A stretch of 64,000 nucleotides of DNA from Chryseobacterium sp. Bi04 (GCF_918698085.1 NZ_CAKKLP010000018.1:1-64000), one strand, 5' to 3'. Shown: positions 22,476 to 32,177, counted from the first letter of the stretch. Numbers and translations: made by a program. The notes: a model not told the origin generated them from the letters alone.

Positions 22476-22507
22476 AAAGTATAACCAAAGTTTGGTTATA
22501 CTTTTTT
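22476..22507 (+). terminator. Terminator of the small peptide/sRNA transcript
   Basis: AAAGTATAACC pairs perfectly with GGTTATACTTT around AAAGTTT and is followed by TTT(TTG). It ends 18 bp before the acyltransferase ATG and so isolates the small gene from it. Confidence 0.85.
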
Positions 22508-22525
22508 GTTTTAATCCAAGAATCT

Positions 22526-23104
22526 ATGAAAAAACTGATAGGCAGACTAATGCTAAAATTATTGGGCTGGAAAGTCGTTCTGCAGGGCGATGTAAACAGC
22601 CTGAACAGATGTATCCTTGTAGTGGCACCACATACCCATAATATGGAATACATTTTAGGAAATCTTGCCTACTGGTCTTTAGGGAAGCCATTAAAGATCA
22701 TTATTAAAGATGCCCACACCAAGGCATGGTATGGAAGCCTTGTAAGAGGACTTGGAGGTATCGGTATAGACAGAACTCAAAAAAATGATCTGGTCAACTT
22801 TGTAGCGAATCAATTTGCAAAAGAAGATTTCAGCCTGGTTATTACCCCGGAAGGAACAAGAAGCTGGGTTCCGAAATGGAGAAAAGGTTTCTATCACATG
22901 GCATTGGCAGCAAAAGTTCCTATTGTACTGGCAGCGGGAGATTTCAAAAGAAATATTGTTTACCTGGGCTATACCATTCCTTATGAAAGGCTTGCATCTG
23001 CTCCTTTTTCAGAGATTATGCAGGAAATTCAGGATTATTACATTAAAAATGATATTGGTCCTAAAATTCCGGCTAACTGGAATCCTAATATTATGGGGGA
23101 ATAA
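22526..23104 (+). CDS. 1-acyl-glycerol-3-phosphate acyltransferase-like protein (PlsC family)
   Basis: The 192-residue protein has the acyltransferase motif I in the variant HTHNME (His36, Glu41 in place of the usual HxxxxD Asp) and motif III TPEGTRSWVPKW near residue 110. The PlsC family moves an acyl group from acyl-CoA or acyl-ACP to a lysophospholipid or related acceptor at the inner membrane. The short length and HxxxxE variant place it in a divergent branch, so the acceptor may not be lysophosphatidate. It is followed after 30 bp by a hotdog thioesterase gene. Confidence 0.82.
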   Translation: MKKLIGRLMLKLLGWKVVLQGDVNSLNRCILVVAPHTHNMEYILGNLAYWSLGKPLKIIIKDAHTKAWYGSLVRGLGGIGIDRTQKNDLVNFVANQFAKEDFSLVITPEGTRSWVPKWRKGFYHMALAAKVPIVLAAGDFKRNIVYLGYTIPYERLASAPFSEIMQEIQDYYIKNDIGPKIPANWNPNIMGE

Positions 23105-23134
23105 GTATCATCAACAGCAAATTATCAACATACA

Positions 23135-23563
23135 ATGAAAGGTCAGAATAAAGAAGAAATATTGGCGTTTTTGAATAACTGGGGAAACGAAACCCTGGCA
23201 AAAACACTGGAAATAAAATTCATCGACATTGATGTCGAAAATGAAACCCTTACGGCCACAATGCCTGTGCTTCCAAGAACCCACCAGCCTTTTGGAATCC
23301 TGCATGGAGGAGCCAGCTGTGTATTGGCTGAAACCTTAGGGTCAAGCCTGTCTAATATTTTCATAGACGGGAACAAATACTATGGTGTGGGAACCAATAT
23401 CAATTCCAATCATCTGAGAAGTAAGAAAGATGGGCTTGTAACCGCTACTGCCCGCTTTATCAGAAAAGGAAAAACCATGCATGTTTCAGAAATTGAGATC
23501 AGGGATGAAAAAGGAGTACTCATCAACCATACGACGATGACGAATGCTATTATCCTGAAATAG
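23135..23563 (+). CDS. Hotdog-fold thioesterase, MenI/EntH-like
   Basis: The 142-residue protein shows the PaaI/EntH pattern HQPFGILHGGASCVLAETLGS (50-70), with HGG and the catalytic Glu66. Related enzymes hydrolyse 1,4-dihydroxy-2-naphthoyl-CoA in menaquinone synthesis (MenI) or aryl-CoA in siderophore assembly (EntH). The next gene is an isochorismate synthase, which fits the menaquinone role and makes menI the best guess; isochorismate also feeds siderophores. A terminator (23591) separates it from menF. Confidence 0.8.
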   Translation: MKGQNKEEILAFLNNWGNETLAKTLEIKFIDIDVENETLTATMPVLPRTHQPFGILHGGASCVLAETLGSSLSNIFIDGNKYYGVGTNINSNHLRSKKDGLVTATARFIRKGKTMHVSEIEIRDEKGVLINHTTMTNAIILK

Positions 23564-23590
23564 ATTAAAGGAATATCAATAAAAAAATAG

Positions 23591-23618
23591 AAGACTCAAT
23601 TTTTTTGAGTCTTTTTTA
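23591..23618 (+). terminator. Terminator of the acyltransferase-thioesterase unit
   Basis: AAGACTCAA and TTGAGTCTT pair perfectly around a T-loop and are followed by TTTTATA. Confidence 0.85.
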
Positions 23619-23798
23619 TATACTTACTGCAAACTTTTCAGAGTACCGGAATATAAAGTAAAGAATATTTCTTTAAAAAAACAGCTCTTTTAATTTTGAC
23701 ATTTTTAAGACTAATAATACCTTTGCAGAAAGGAAAATCAACGTGGGAATTTCCTATAGTATTTCCGGGCGGTGATTTTCAAAATCCATCCACAGCTA

Positions 23799-24764
23799 AT
23801 GATTTATTTCAAATTTCCTTTTGACGAACAATTATATTCCACAGATAAAAATCAGAATATAAATTCCATAAATTTTTATTCTTTTGACAAACTGCAACAG
23901 GTAATTTTTAAAGGTGAAATTACTGAGGCTGAAGAGCAGCAGATTGCAACCGATATTATAAACAATCCCTTATTACAGGATCAAACCCATTTTGAAGAAG
24001 AAACGAAGGAAGAATATATCCATAGTCTTCACAATGTGATTGAGGTGATAAAAAAAAACCAACTTCCTAAACTGGTTTATTCAAGAAGAAAAATATTCAG
24101 GAACTTTGATCAGATTGATCTCACAGAAAGCTTTAAAAACCTGTGCACCTCTTATCCGAATGCATTCAGGTATTTATTTAATGATGGACAGGATGCCTGG
24201 ATGGGTGCTTTTTCTGAAGTTTTAGGGAAATTCAATAAGGAAACCTATGAATTTGAAACCATGGCACTGGCGGGTACGCTACCGGTTTCAGAAGAATGGG
24301 CCGAAAAGGAGATTGAAGAACAAAAACCCGTTACCACCTATATTCAGGATATCCTTACAAATTATTCCGGCAATGTACAGCAGTCAGAAACTTACGATCA
24401 TATTTCCGGCAACATCAAACACCTTCGTACAGATTTCCGGACTTATATAAAGCCTGAGGACCTTGATACCCTTATCCGGGATCTTCATCCTACTCCGGCA
24501 GTATGTGGAATTCCTAAAGACTTCTGCATTGAAAATATTCAGAGGTATGAAAAGTTTCCCCGTGAATTATATGCCGGTTACATTAAAATTGAAACTGAAG
24601 AAAGTATACAGTTTTTTGTAAATCTGCGATGTGCAAGACTTTATCAAGACTCTGTACATGTCTTTGTGGGTGGCGGAATTACCGCTCAGAGCAACCCGGA
24701 AAAAGAATGGACTGAAACAGAACTGAAGTCTGAAGCCATTCTTAAAAATCTGGCAACTTCGTAA
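23799..24764 (+). CDS. menF: Isochorismate synthase
   Basis: From ATG 23799 the protein has 321 residues. A GTG at 23772 would add nine residues with no conserved content. The chorismate-binding fold shows YSRRKIF, ALAGTLP, the GNIKHLRTDF segment, PTPAVCGIPKD and the C-terminal YAGYIKI...ARLYQDSVHVFVGGGITAQSNPEKEW, all typical of MenF/EntC-type isochorismate synthases. It converts chorismate to isochorismate with Mg2+. The nearby MenI-like thioesterase favours menaquinone over siderophore use. The protein is shorter than E. coli MenF, as is usual in this group. Confidence 0.87.
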   Translation: MIYFKFPFDEQLYSTDKNQNINSINFYSFDKLQQVIFKGEITEAEEQQIATDIINNPLLQDQTHFEEETKEEYIHSLHNVIEVIKKNQLPKLVYSRRKIFRNFDQIDLTESFKNLCTSYPNAFRYLFNDGQDAWMGAFSEVLGKFNKETYEFETMALAGTLPVSEEWAEKEIEEQKPVTTYIQDILTNYSGNVQQSETYDHISGNIKHLRTDFRTYIKPEDLDTLIRDLHPTPAVCGIPKDFCIENIQRYEKFPRELYAGYIKIETEESIQFFVNLRCARLYQDSVHVFVGGGITAQSNPEKEWTETELKSEAILKNLATS

Positions 24765-24793
24765 AAAACATAAAGAATTTAAATAGAAATAAG

Positions 24794-24825
24794 AAACCTC
24801 CTTCAGATTGAAAGAGGTTTTGTTT
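24794..24825. terminator. Shared terminator between menF and the small membrane protein gene
   Basis: AAACCTC and GAGGTTT pair around a 13-nt loop that can pair further (CTT/AAAG). A T-rich tail follows on the plus strand. Confidence 0.7.
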
Positions 24826-24848
24826 ATTTAAATATAAGTTATTCTGAG

Positions 24849-25049
24849 TTATTTCTTTACTCCGATTCTGCTCCACGTATCCATAACGAAAAGCAAAATA
24901 AGCCCAATAAAAGCTGCTGCCGCAGAAAATACAAACTTCAGGTTATCACTCTCTTCTGATAAAACATCTGACTGCCAATCTATAGCGTAAAGATTAATGG
25001 CAATGAATACAATAAATAGTACTAAAAATACTTTATAAAACTTCTTCAT
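24849..25049 (-). CDS. Small two-segment membrane protein
   Basis: The 66-residue protein has two hydrophobic segments (about 6-23 and 40-56) with an acidic loop between them and a basic end. No family is recognised. It starts 5 bp after the MarC stop on the same strand, so it is very likely co-transcribed with MarC. Its coding reality is supported by the KKF...K start and the typical membrane composition. Confidence 0.65.
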   Translation of the reverse strand: MKKFYKVFLVLFIVFIAINLYAIDWQSDVLSEESDNLKFVFSAAAAFIGLILLFVMDTWSRIGVKK

Positions 25050-25054
25050 AATTT

Positions 25055-25657
25055 CTAAAAATTAACATAATTCAGCACCAACTGGGCAAAATTTGCGGTG
25101 AATAATTTAATTGAAATTGCCAGCAGGATAATTCCGAAAACTTTCTGAAGGATCATCAATGTAGCATCCCCTATTTTCCTTTCCAGCCATTTCGCTGATT
25201 TAAGCACCAAATATACGAAAATTGTATTAAGAATAATTCCTAAAATAATATTAATATCATGGAATTCAGCTCTGAGAGATAGCGCGGTAGTCAGTGTTCC
25301 GGCACCTGCAACCAGCGGAAATGCAATGGGAACAATGGATGCCGCTTTTGCTTCGGTGGTTTTATTGATTTCAATTCCTAAAATCATTTCCAGGGCTATG
25401 ACAAAAATCACAAAAGCTCCGGCAATGGCGAAGGAATTCACGTCTACTCCAATCAGTTTAAGGATCTTATTTCCTACGAATAGAAAAACAATCATAATAA
25501 GGCCGGCAGTAATTGCAGCTTTTCCAGCTTCAATTTGCCCGAACTTCTGTTGAAGGCTTACTATAATAGGAACTGAACCGATAATGTCAATAACGGCGAA
25601 AAGAACCATAAAGCTTGTAACGACCTCTTTAATAGAGAAACCATCAAAAATTTCCAT
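25055..25657 (-). CDS. MarC family membrane protein
   Basis: The 200-residue protein has six hydrophobic segments with the MarC/UPF0056 signatures: FMVLFAVIDIIGSVPI at 17-32 and the second-half VPIAFPLVAGAGTLTTAL. The family is a six-helix membrane group of unknown transport role, once linked wrongly to antibiotic resistance. A small membrane protein gene follows after 5 bp. Confidence 0.9.
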   Translation of the reverse strand: MEIFDGFSIKEVVTSFMVLFAVIDIIGSVPIIVSLQQKFGQIEAGKAAITAGLIMIVFLFVGNKILKLIGVDVNSFAIAGAFVIFVIALEMILGIEINKTTEAKAASIVPIAFPLVAGAGTLTTALSLRAEFHDINIILGIILNTIFVYLVLKSAKWLERKIGDATLMILQKVFGIILLAISIKLFTANFAQLVLNYVNF

Positions 25658-25701
25658 CTCTTTGTAATTAAAAATTTCGCAAAAATATGAAAATAAATTA
25701 A

Positions 25702-27441
25702 CTATTTGCTAATTTGTGAATATAAATTAACAATTGCTTTCAAAAGTTCCTCAAGTCCTTCTACAGATTTCACAGGAGAATATTTTTCAATTTGAATTTT
25801 CTGCTGAAGTTTTCCGTAGTCTTCTGCAAAAGAAGAACCTTTGTGATTTTCAAGAAAAGTCTTAAACTCGCTGACAGAGCCCTGAAAATACTGAGCTCTT
25901 ACTTCCTCATCCAATTCTTCCATTGTTTCAAAGAACTTTTCGTATTCTCCGTTATCTTTAAGATTTTCAAGGTAGCTGAAATAGTCATTAATATCCGTTT
26001 TCAGCAATTCCTTGATTTCCCTTTCTGTTTCGGCCACTGATCCTAATGATTTAGACGGTGCATTTTCCCTAACTAATGTACGTTTTTTTTGCCAAGTCTT
26101 AAATAACAGGTAAGCAACAAATAACCCCAAAAGGATCACAATATTGGTGAAGAGAATATTCCAGTGGAATTTACTTTTTTCTTTTACTTTAAATGAAGTG
26201 GTCTTTAAAACCGGAGTGTTTACCGTTTCAAGCAGATTATTGGTATATTCATTTACTTTCTCTACCGTAGAACGGGCTTCAAGAACCTGCTCATGAGAAA
26301 ATGCATTCAAGGCCAATGTTTCCTGCCCAAGATCAATATACTCCTTGTTCTCAGGATTAAAAAAAGCAAACTGTTCTGTTTTTATAGAAATTGCTCCCGA
26401 TTTTTTAGGAATAATAACATAGTTAGCCAAAATTACTCCTTTCATCCCCGTTGTTCCTGGGGATACTTTAGAGGTGATTTTAGGGGCAAAAATTTCATAA
26501 TCCGGAGACGCTGCAATTTTTGGAAGTACCATATCCGGTAAATTTCCCTCTCCTGAAACCTTTACCACAATATTCATTGGCTTTTTAGCCTCAGGCTTCT
26601 CTTTAGAGGCATTGTAAACACTTACATTGAAGTTTCCCACTGCATTTTTAAAACAGTCAGGAGCTCCTTCCGGAAGCTTTTTTACAGTAAGTCTTATCTT
26701 ATTGGAAAGAATTTTATTTTTATTGGAATGAGAATTCACAGAGGCTGACACCCCCGGAACTTCTACATACCCTGCTTCATTTGGAAATACCATAAACATT
26801 GCCAGAATCTGGGAAGCCATATTTCCGGAATTCGTCGGATCTATTTCAGACCTGTTAAAATTAATAGGGTGCACATTGATATTATCCTGCTGTGGAAGAT
26901 GGATATTTTTTACTTTTCTAAGGTTATCCATATTTCGGGAATACACCTTCAGAACAGCAATGGTAGGCTGATCCTGGTATACTTCTCTGTCTTCTATCTC
27001 CATATTCAGATAGACGTCATTGGAAGTATTCCCGGCTAAAGATTTCTTTTCTACAAATTCTTTGACGTTGACATCAAAAGGTTCTGTTTTATAGATTTTA
27101 TTATTGACAGTAACCAGTACCGATCCGATTTTTATTTTTCCCTTTTTCTTAGGTTCAAGGGCTATTCTGGATACTTTCTGGGTAATCAGAGTATTGGTAG
27201 CAGGATCAATCACTGTATTGGTAACCGATCCGCTTCCGATAATATTGAATTTCGAAAGATCCGGAAGCTGAAACCCTGTTTGCTGTACAAGATCACTTCC
27301 GTTGAGTTCTAAAATGATTGTAAGATTAACAATATCCTTACCGGCATATTCAGCTTTATCAGCATCAAGGCTAAGATTTACCTGTCCGTAAGTAATTACG
27401 GATGCCAGAATAAGCAATATGTAAATCAATTTATGCTGCAT
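25702..27441 (-). CDS. batD: BatD, oxygen-tolerance protein
   Basis: The protein has 579 residues from ATG 27441, which overlaps the batC TGA by one base. A signal peptide (LIYILLILASVITYG) is followed by beta-rich BatD domains, among them the repeated 'GxGNLPDMVLPKI' segment of the family. A single membrane helix lies at about 425-445 and a cytosolic tail follows. Bat proteins are linked to oxidative-stress tolerance and virulence in Bacteroidota; the biochemical role is not settled. It closes the moxR-bat operon. Confidence 0.92.
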   Translation of the reverse strand: MQHKLIYILLILASVITYGQVNLSLDADKAEYAGKDIVNLTIILELNGSDLVQQTGFQLPDLSKFNIIGSGSVTNTVIDPATNTLITQKVSRIALEPKKKGKIKIGSVLVTVNNKIYKTEPFDVNVKEFVEKKSLAGNTSNDVYLNMEIEDREVYQDQPTIAVLKVYSRNMDNLRKVKNIHLPQQDNINVHPINFNRSEIDPTNSGNMASQILAMFMVFPNEAGYVEVPGVSASVNSHSNKNKILSNKIRLTVKKLPEGAPDCFKNAVGNFNVSVYNASKEKPEAKKPMNIVVKVSGEGNLPDMVLPKIAASPDYEIFAPKITSKVSPGTTGMKGVILANYVIIPKKSGAISIKTEQFAFFNPENKEYIDLGQETLALNAFSHEQVLEARSTVEKVNEYTNNLLETVNTPVLKTTSFKVKEKSKFHWNILFTNIVILLGLFVAYLLFKTWQKKRTLVRENAPSKSLGSVAETEREIKELLKTDINDYFSYLENLKDNGEYEKFFETMEELDEEVRAQYFQGSVSEFKTFLENHKGSSFAEDYGKLQQKIQIEKYSPVKSVEGLEELLKAIVNLYSQISK

Positions 27442-28184
27442 CACCAATCTTTCTCGTTGCTTTCAGGCATCGAATAAGAATTCTTATTTAAAATTCTTCT
27501 GGCGGTTTCTTTTTCTTTTTCGTTAATTTTATCTAGAATTGCATTTTCAAGGTCTTTTGGCATTTTACCTTCATTGTCCTGTTTTTGCTGAGGATCATTG
27601 CCCTGGTCACTTTTACCTTTGTTTTGCTGACCACTTCCCTGATCCTGCTTCTGATCTTTTTTATCGCCTTTCTGATCATCACCTTTGTTCTGATCATTAC
27701 CACCACCACCTTTTCCTGAGTTGTTCTGCTGGTTTTTCTGTTGTTTTTCTTTTTCCTTTAACTTGGCAATTTCATAATTCTTCCTGGTGGCCTCACTATA
27801 CGGATTTTGCTTAAGAGCTTTTTTATAATAATCTGCAGCCTTTTCCGGCTGGTTCATCTGCATATAGCTATTGCCTAAATTATGAAGTGCCGCCGCTTTA
27901 TCCGGAAGTGTCTGTGAAAACTGCTGTGCTTTTTCAAACTCTTCCTTTGCTTCTTCATACTTCTTACTTTTATATAAGGCATTCCCCAAATTGTAATGCG
28001 CCGTAAAATCTTTGTCATTGGATTTTGCGGCCTCCATATATTTTGAAGATGCTCCATCATAGTCTTTACCGTCAAATTTTTGGTTCCCTTCATGAACCAA
28101 AGTCCTGTAGTTTTCCTGCCCAAACAGAATGCCTGAGAAGGAAAAAGCAATTATAAACGATAAAAGTAAGATTTTAGTATTCAT
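27441..28184 (-). CDS. batC: BatC, tetratricopeptide repeat protein
   Basis: From ATG 28184 the protein has 247 residues; an upstream TTG at 28193 adds three. A signal peptide precedes three TPR units (about 30-145: AHYNLGNALYKSKKYEEAKEEFEKA, LHNLGNSYMQMNQPEKAADYYKKAL). A low-complexity linker rich in Lys, Gln, Asn and Gly follows (about 150-215). The TPRs should bind partner proteins of the Bat complex in the periplasm. It is translationally coupled to batD. Confidence 0.9.
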   Translation of the reverse strand: MNTKILLLSFIIAFSFSGILFGQENYRTLVHEGNQKFDGKDYDGASSKYMEAAKSNDKDFTAHYNLGNALYKSKKYEEAKEEFEKAQQFSQTLPDKAAALHNLGNSYMQMNQPEKAADYYKKALKQNPYSEATRKNYEIAKLKEKEKQQKNQQNNSGKGGGGNDQNKGDDQKGDKKDQKQDQGSGQQNKGKSDQGNDPQQKQDNEGKMPKDLENAILDKINEKEKETARRILNKNSYSMPESNEKDW

Positions 28185-28282
28185 CCTTTGCAAAATTATT
28201 CCTTTAAATGTTAAGAAACAGGAGTTTATTTGTTAAAATTCGGTTAAAGTGGCCTTTAAAATGAGGTTCTCTTCTAAGAAGA

Positions 28283-29290
28283 TTAGACATTGAAATCTTT
28301 TTTAGGATTAAAAAGAAAAATTAAAAGGAAAAATAAGATGGATACTCCCAGAAAATACTGATAGTAATGGTTGGCATTCTGTGACTTCACTATGGTTTCG
28401 GATCCTGAAGATTTTTTATTGACGGCATCAATAATTCTGTTTGGCGCTTCATTGATGTTATTTCCGTCTATATAACTTCCTCCGGTAGATTCAGCCATCT
28501 TTTTTAGGGCGTCTGTCTGTCTTTTTGAAATGACAGTTCCTCCGTTCACATCTGTTTTATATCCCATTAACTGCCCATAAACATATTCAGGAACCGGCGC
28601 TCCCTCGTCGGTTCCAACGCCTACAGAAGTAATACTTATCCCCTCTTTATTGGCTAACCTAATGGCAGCATTGTCATTCCCTTCATTATCTTCACCATCA
28701 CTGAGCAATATAACCTTTCTGGAGCCTTTGCTTACATTTTTAAACTTATCTACAGCAGCCTGCATTCCGTTCAAAAAATCGGTTCCCTGGATCTGCATGG
28801 AGTTGGTTTCAATTCCGCTGATATAGGTTTCGGCAGAATTATAATCTGTAGTCAGAGGCATGATAGACATAGCCTGTCCCGCAAAAATCACAATACCAAC
28901 TTTGTCATTTTTCATCTTCTGCATAGTACCCAGCATCAGATTTTTAGCTTCAGCAAGACGGCTTGGGTCTATATCTTCGGCATTCATTGAATTCGAAACA
29001 TCAAGCATAAAAATCACATTGTTCAATTTCTGGCTGCTTTTCACTTCCTCTGAGCCATTAAGAAGATCAATGATTGAAAATATCAAAAATAGAGTTCCTA
29101 ATAAATATAAGGCAGGAAAAATTTTTATAAATCCCGATTGTTTTTCAAATAAATGATCATGAAACTGGCTGTCTGCAAAAATTTCTCTCTTTTTATTTTT
29201 CCATCTCAAAAAACGGATCAAAAAGATAGCTAACAGCGGCAGAAGCAACAGCAAAAATAAATACCAATAATTTCCTAAAGACCAACTCAT
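28283..29290 (-). CDS. batB: BatB, VWA-domain membrane protein
   Basis: The 335-residue protein has two N-terminal membrane segments (11-28, 58-75), a von Willebrand A domain with the MIDAS motif DVSNS (Asp97, Ser99, Ser101) and a C-terminal membrane segment near 310-330. VWA domains bind protein partners through a metal ion. It begins exactly where batA stops (29290 shared). Confidence 0.92.
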   Translation of the reverse strand: MSWSLGNYWYLFLLLLLPLLAIFLIRFLRWKNKKREIFADSQFHDHLFEKQSGFIKIFPALYLLGTLFLIFSIIDLLNGSEEVKSSQKLNNVIFMLDVSNSMNAEDIDPSRLAEAKNLMLGTMQKMKNDKVGIVIFAGQAMSIMPLTTDYNSAETYISGIETNSMQIQGTDFLNGMQAAVDKFKNVSKGSRKVILLSDGEDNEGNDNAAIRLANKEGISITSVGVGTDEGAPVPEYVYGQLMGYKTDVNGGTVISKRQTDALKKMAESTGGSYIDGNNINEAPNRIIDAVNKKSSGSETIVKSQNANHYYQYFLGVSILFFLLIFLFNPKKDFNV

Positions 29291-30282
29291 CAGCTTAAAA
29301 TTTTATAAAACACCCATCTCAACAATGCATCCAATACCAGCATTCCCAACGCAATCCACAGAAAGATCTTAAAATATTCTTCGTAATTGTAGAGCTTGGA
29401 AACCTTTACATCAGATTTCTCCAATTGATTGATCTCATCATATACTTCTTCAAGACTGCTGTTTGACGTAGCCCTGAAATATTTCCCTCCTGTATTCTGA
29501 GCTACTTCTCTCAAAGTATTTTCATCAATGGCAACTTCCGTCTCAGTAAATACAAGATCCCCAAAGATATCCTGCGATGTAGGCATCAGTGCATATCCAT
29601 TGGTCCCGATTCCTATGGAATACACCTTTATATGGTTACTTTTAGCCAGTTCGGCAGCAATCTGTGGCGGAATAGCATTCTGAATATTACTGACCCCATC
29701 TGTCATCAGGATAATTACTTTACTTTTCGCTTTGCTTTTAATCAAATGGTTGACGGCTACAGAAAGACCTTCGCCAATAGCCGTTCCCGGCTCCAGCCCT
29801 GCTGAATTAAGATTTTTAATCTCATCAATGACAACCTGATGATCTGAAGTGACAGGTACTTTTGTAAAAGCCTCTGCAGCGTAAGCTACAACTCCTATCC
29901 GGTCATTGGGACGTTTCTGAACAAATTTTACGGCAATATCCTTCAGTGCTGTAATACGGTCCGGGCTTAAATCCTTCGCCAGCATACTGAGAGAAACATC
30001 TATAGACAGCATAATATCTACTCCTTTTGTATCATCTCTATCCTGGGAGACCGTAAAGGTTCTGGGTCTCGCCATAGCAATAATCAGTGCAGCAAGAATG
30101 ATGTACTTCGATATTTTCAAGACAAAAAGAACAGCCTGAATACCACCGCTGGAATCCATATTTTTAACGGTAGGGACTTTTATCCCTTTCCTTTTCTGTC
30201 TTCCGGCATCTTTAATAAAAAGAGGAATAAACAGTAGAAAAAGCAATAAGAACCACGGACTGTAAAACTCAAAATTAAACAT
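29290..30282 (-). CDS. batA: BatA, VWA-domain membrane protein
   Basis: The 330-residue protein parallels BatB: membrane segments at 9-23 and 55-72, a VWA domain with MIDAS DVSLS (Asp95, Ser97, Ser99), a conserved MTDGVSN strand, and a C-terminal membrane helix. BatA and BatB probably form a pair in the inner membrane with their VWA domains outside. It overlaps the upstream gene by 8 bp. Confidence 0.93.
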   Translation of the reverse strand: MFNFEFYSPWFLLLFLLFIPLFIKDAGRQKRKGIKVPTVKNMDSSGGIQAVLFVLKISKYIILAALIIAMARPRTFTVSQDRDDTKGVDIMLSIDVSLSMLAKDLSPDRITALKDIAVKFVQKRPNDRIGVVAYAAEAFTKVPVTSDHQVVIDEIKNLNSAGLEPGTAIGEGLSVAVNHLIKSKAKSKVIILMTDGVSNIQNAIPPQIAAELAKSNHIKVYSIGIGTNGYALMPTSQDIFGDLVFTETEVAIDENTLREVAQNTGGKYFRATSNSSLEEVYDEINQLEKSDVKVSKLYNYEEYFKIFLWIALGMLVLDALLRWVFYKILS

Positions 30283-31171
30283 CCTTTCTTAAGTTTTCAA
30301 ATTCTAAATCTTTCGATGATCTTTTTACAAAATCCCTGATATTGGCAAAATCATTTTCCATGGTTTCTTTATCAGGAAAGGTTTTCGCAAATTTCACAAG
30401 GTCTCCCCTTAAGAAAACATCTTCTATTATCTTTTCGTTATCCTGAGAAATGGTATTGTTCTTTTTTATGACCTCAATAAGGTCATCGGTAAGAAGTACC
30501 TCTGCAGGAAGGTGATACTGTTTGGCTATAAAGGTTCTGGAAATATCGATCAGTTCTACGTAGAATGAACGGAAATTACCTCCTTCAATATATTTCTTCT
30601 TTTTAAGAGAATCCAGTTCTTTTAATGTTTGGTTGGTAGCTACAGCCGGTGAACTCTTGGATTTTCTTCCCCATTTTACAATCATGATAATAGCCACAAT
30701 CAAAGCAATAGCTGCTAAAGCTGCCAGAATATAGAATTTATAGAGCTCCCAATAATCTTTTGCATCAAGTTTAACTTCTTTATTCTTCATGATATCATTA
30801 ATCTGATCAGCTTTTTGAGCGGTATTAATGACATCGATCTCATAAGGAATAGTTTTCAGTATTTTATCACCCACTTTAAATTCCAGCTCAGGAATCGTAA
30901 ATTTCCCTTCTTCAAAAACAGCAAACTCTATTTTCCTCTCATATAAATTGGCATTTTGTCCGATACTGTCTTTTGTTTCTTCAAAATGAAAAGGCAGCAA
31001 CTCATTTTTGGCTGCAGAGATCACCTGCTGGTCGTGAATATTGTCAATTTTAATAACAAAATGATTGACTTCACCTAACGCAATAGTTTTCTTCTCTATA
31101 TTGGAAGACAATATCTGTGAAAAAGTATTGACACAGATAAAAAAAGATAATATTAATAGTATTTTTTTCAA
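30275..31171 (-). CDS. Bat operon membrane protein (DUF4381-like position)
   Basis: The 298-residue protein has a signal peptide, a beta-rich extracytoplasmic part to about 140, one strong membrane helix (about 152-168, FYILAALAAIALIVAIIMIV) and a cytosolic helical tail with SFYVELIDISRTFIAKQYHLPAEVLLTDDLIEVI. This architecture, between the DUF58 and batA genes, matches the conserved operon protein usually annotated as BatD-related or DUF4381-like. Its tail may contact MoxR. The function is unknown. Confidence 0.75.
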   Translation of the reverse strand: MKKILLILSFFICVNTFSQILSSNIEKKTIALGEVNHFVIKIDNIHDQQVISAAKNELLPFHFEETKDSIGQNANLYERKIEFAVFEEGKFTIPELEFKVGDKILKTIPYEIDVINTAQKADQINDIMKNKEVKLDAKDYWELYKFYILAALAAIALIVAIIMIVKWGRKSKSSPAVATNQTLKELDSLKKKKYIEGGNFRSFYVELIDISRTFIAKQYHLPAEVLLTDDLIEVIKKNNTISQDNEKIIEDVFLRGDLVKFAKTFPDKETMENDFANIRDFVKRSSKDLEFENLRKDV

Positions 31172-31238
31172 TTTTCAAATAATAAATTCAGGCTGGTGCC
31201 TAGTGTTTTATTTCTAATTCTATCTATCGGTTACCGTA

Positions 31239-32102
31239 CTATTTTTTCTGGAAATAGCTATACAGTAATTTTGAATAATCTGAACCTGTATTGATATTCA
31301 TAAAGCTGGCCGAGCTGTTAGAAAAATCCTCTTCCAGGGCTCTTAACTTCTGTTTTTGAGCTTCCGCAAAAGTATATCGCCATCTGGCGCTGGAAGTATT
31401 GGCCCATATTTGTTTTTCTGTTTCTACATCATGTAACAGTGTATATCCTACATCAGGAATTTCATTATCCTTTTCATCATAGATCCTCATTCCCAGCAGC
31501 TGATGTTTTTTTGAGGCTACTCTCAGCATTTTAGAATCATATTCATCCTCAAAATCTGAAAACAAGAATACCAGAGATTTTCTTTTAAAAATTCCCATCA
31601 TATATTCCAGTGCTTTGTCTATTTTAGACTCAGCAGCAACATAATCGGCCGTCAGGATATTGCTGATAATAGAAAGAATATGTTTTCTCCCCTTCTGTGG
31701 TGGAATTACTTTATATACTTTGTCAGCAAACAGGATCAGTCCCACTTTATCGTTATTTCCTGCAGCTGAAAACCCTAAGCTGGCTGCGATTTCGGCAACA
31801 TATTCCCTTTTCAGCTGAGTCTTTGTTCCATAATCCATTGAAGCGGAAATATCTACGAGAATCATCATCGTAAGCTCTCTTTCCTCCTCCATTACTTTTA
31901 CAAACGGTTCACGGAAACGTGCTGTTTTATTCCAGTCGATTCTTCTTATTTCATCTCCAAACTGATAGGGACGGACTTCCGAAAAAGTCATCCCCTGCCC
32001 TTTAAAGGCACTGTGATATTGCCCCATCAAAGCAGCCTCCGTCTTTTTTCTGGTACGGATTTCTATCTGCTTTACTTTTTTTACAATATCTTTTATCTGC
32101 AT
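31239..32102 (-). CDS. DUF58 domain-containing protein
   Basis: The 287-residue protein has the DUF58 signature FSEVRPYQFGDEIRRIDWNKTAR (40-62) and a VWA-like motif DISAS (Asp84, Ser86, Ser88). It has no membrane segment and should act in the cytosol. DUF58 proteins accompany MoxR AAA ATPases in most Bat-type operons, and the pair is thought to form a metal-chelatase-like or chaperone module. Confidence 0.92.
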   Translation of the reverse strand: MQIKDIVKKVKQIEIRTRKKTEAALMGQYHSAFKGQGMTFSEVRPYQFGDEIRRIDWNKTARFREPFVKVMEEERELTMMILVDISASMDYGTKTQLKREYVAEIAASLGFSAAGNNDKVGLILFADKVYKVIPPQKGRKHILSIISNILTADYVAAESKIDKALEYMMGIFKRKSLVFLFSDFEDEYDSKMLRVASKKHQLLGMRIYDEKDNEIPDVGYTLLHDVETEKQIWANTSSARWRYTFAEAQKQKLRALEEDFSNSSASFMNINTGSDYSKLLYSYFQKK

Positions 32103-32177
32103 ACGCTGATGTAAGGTTTAATAATTTACAGGGATTTGTATAGCATATTTACACTATTCTTTTCCCATTTTTATCTT

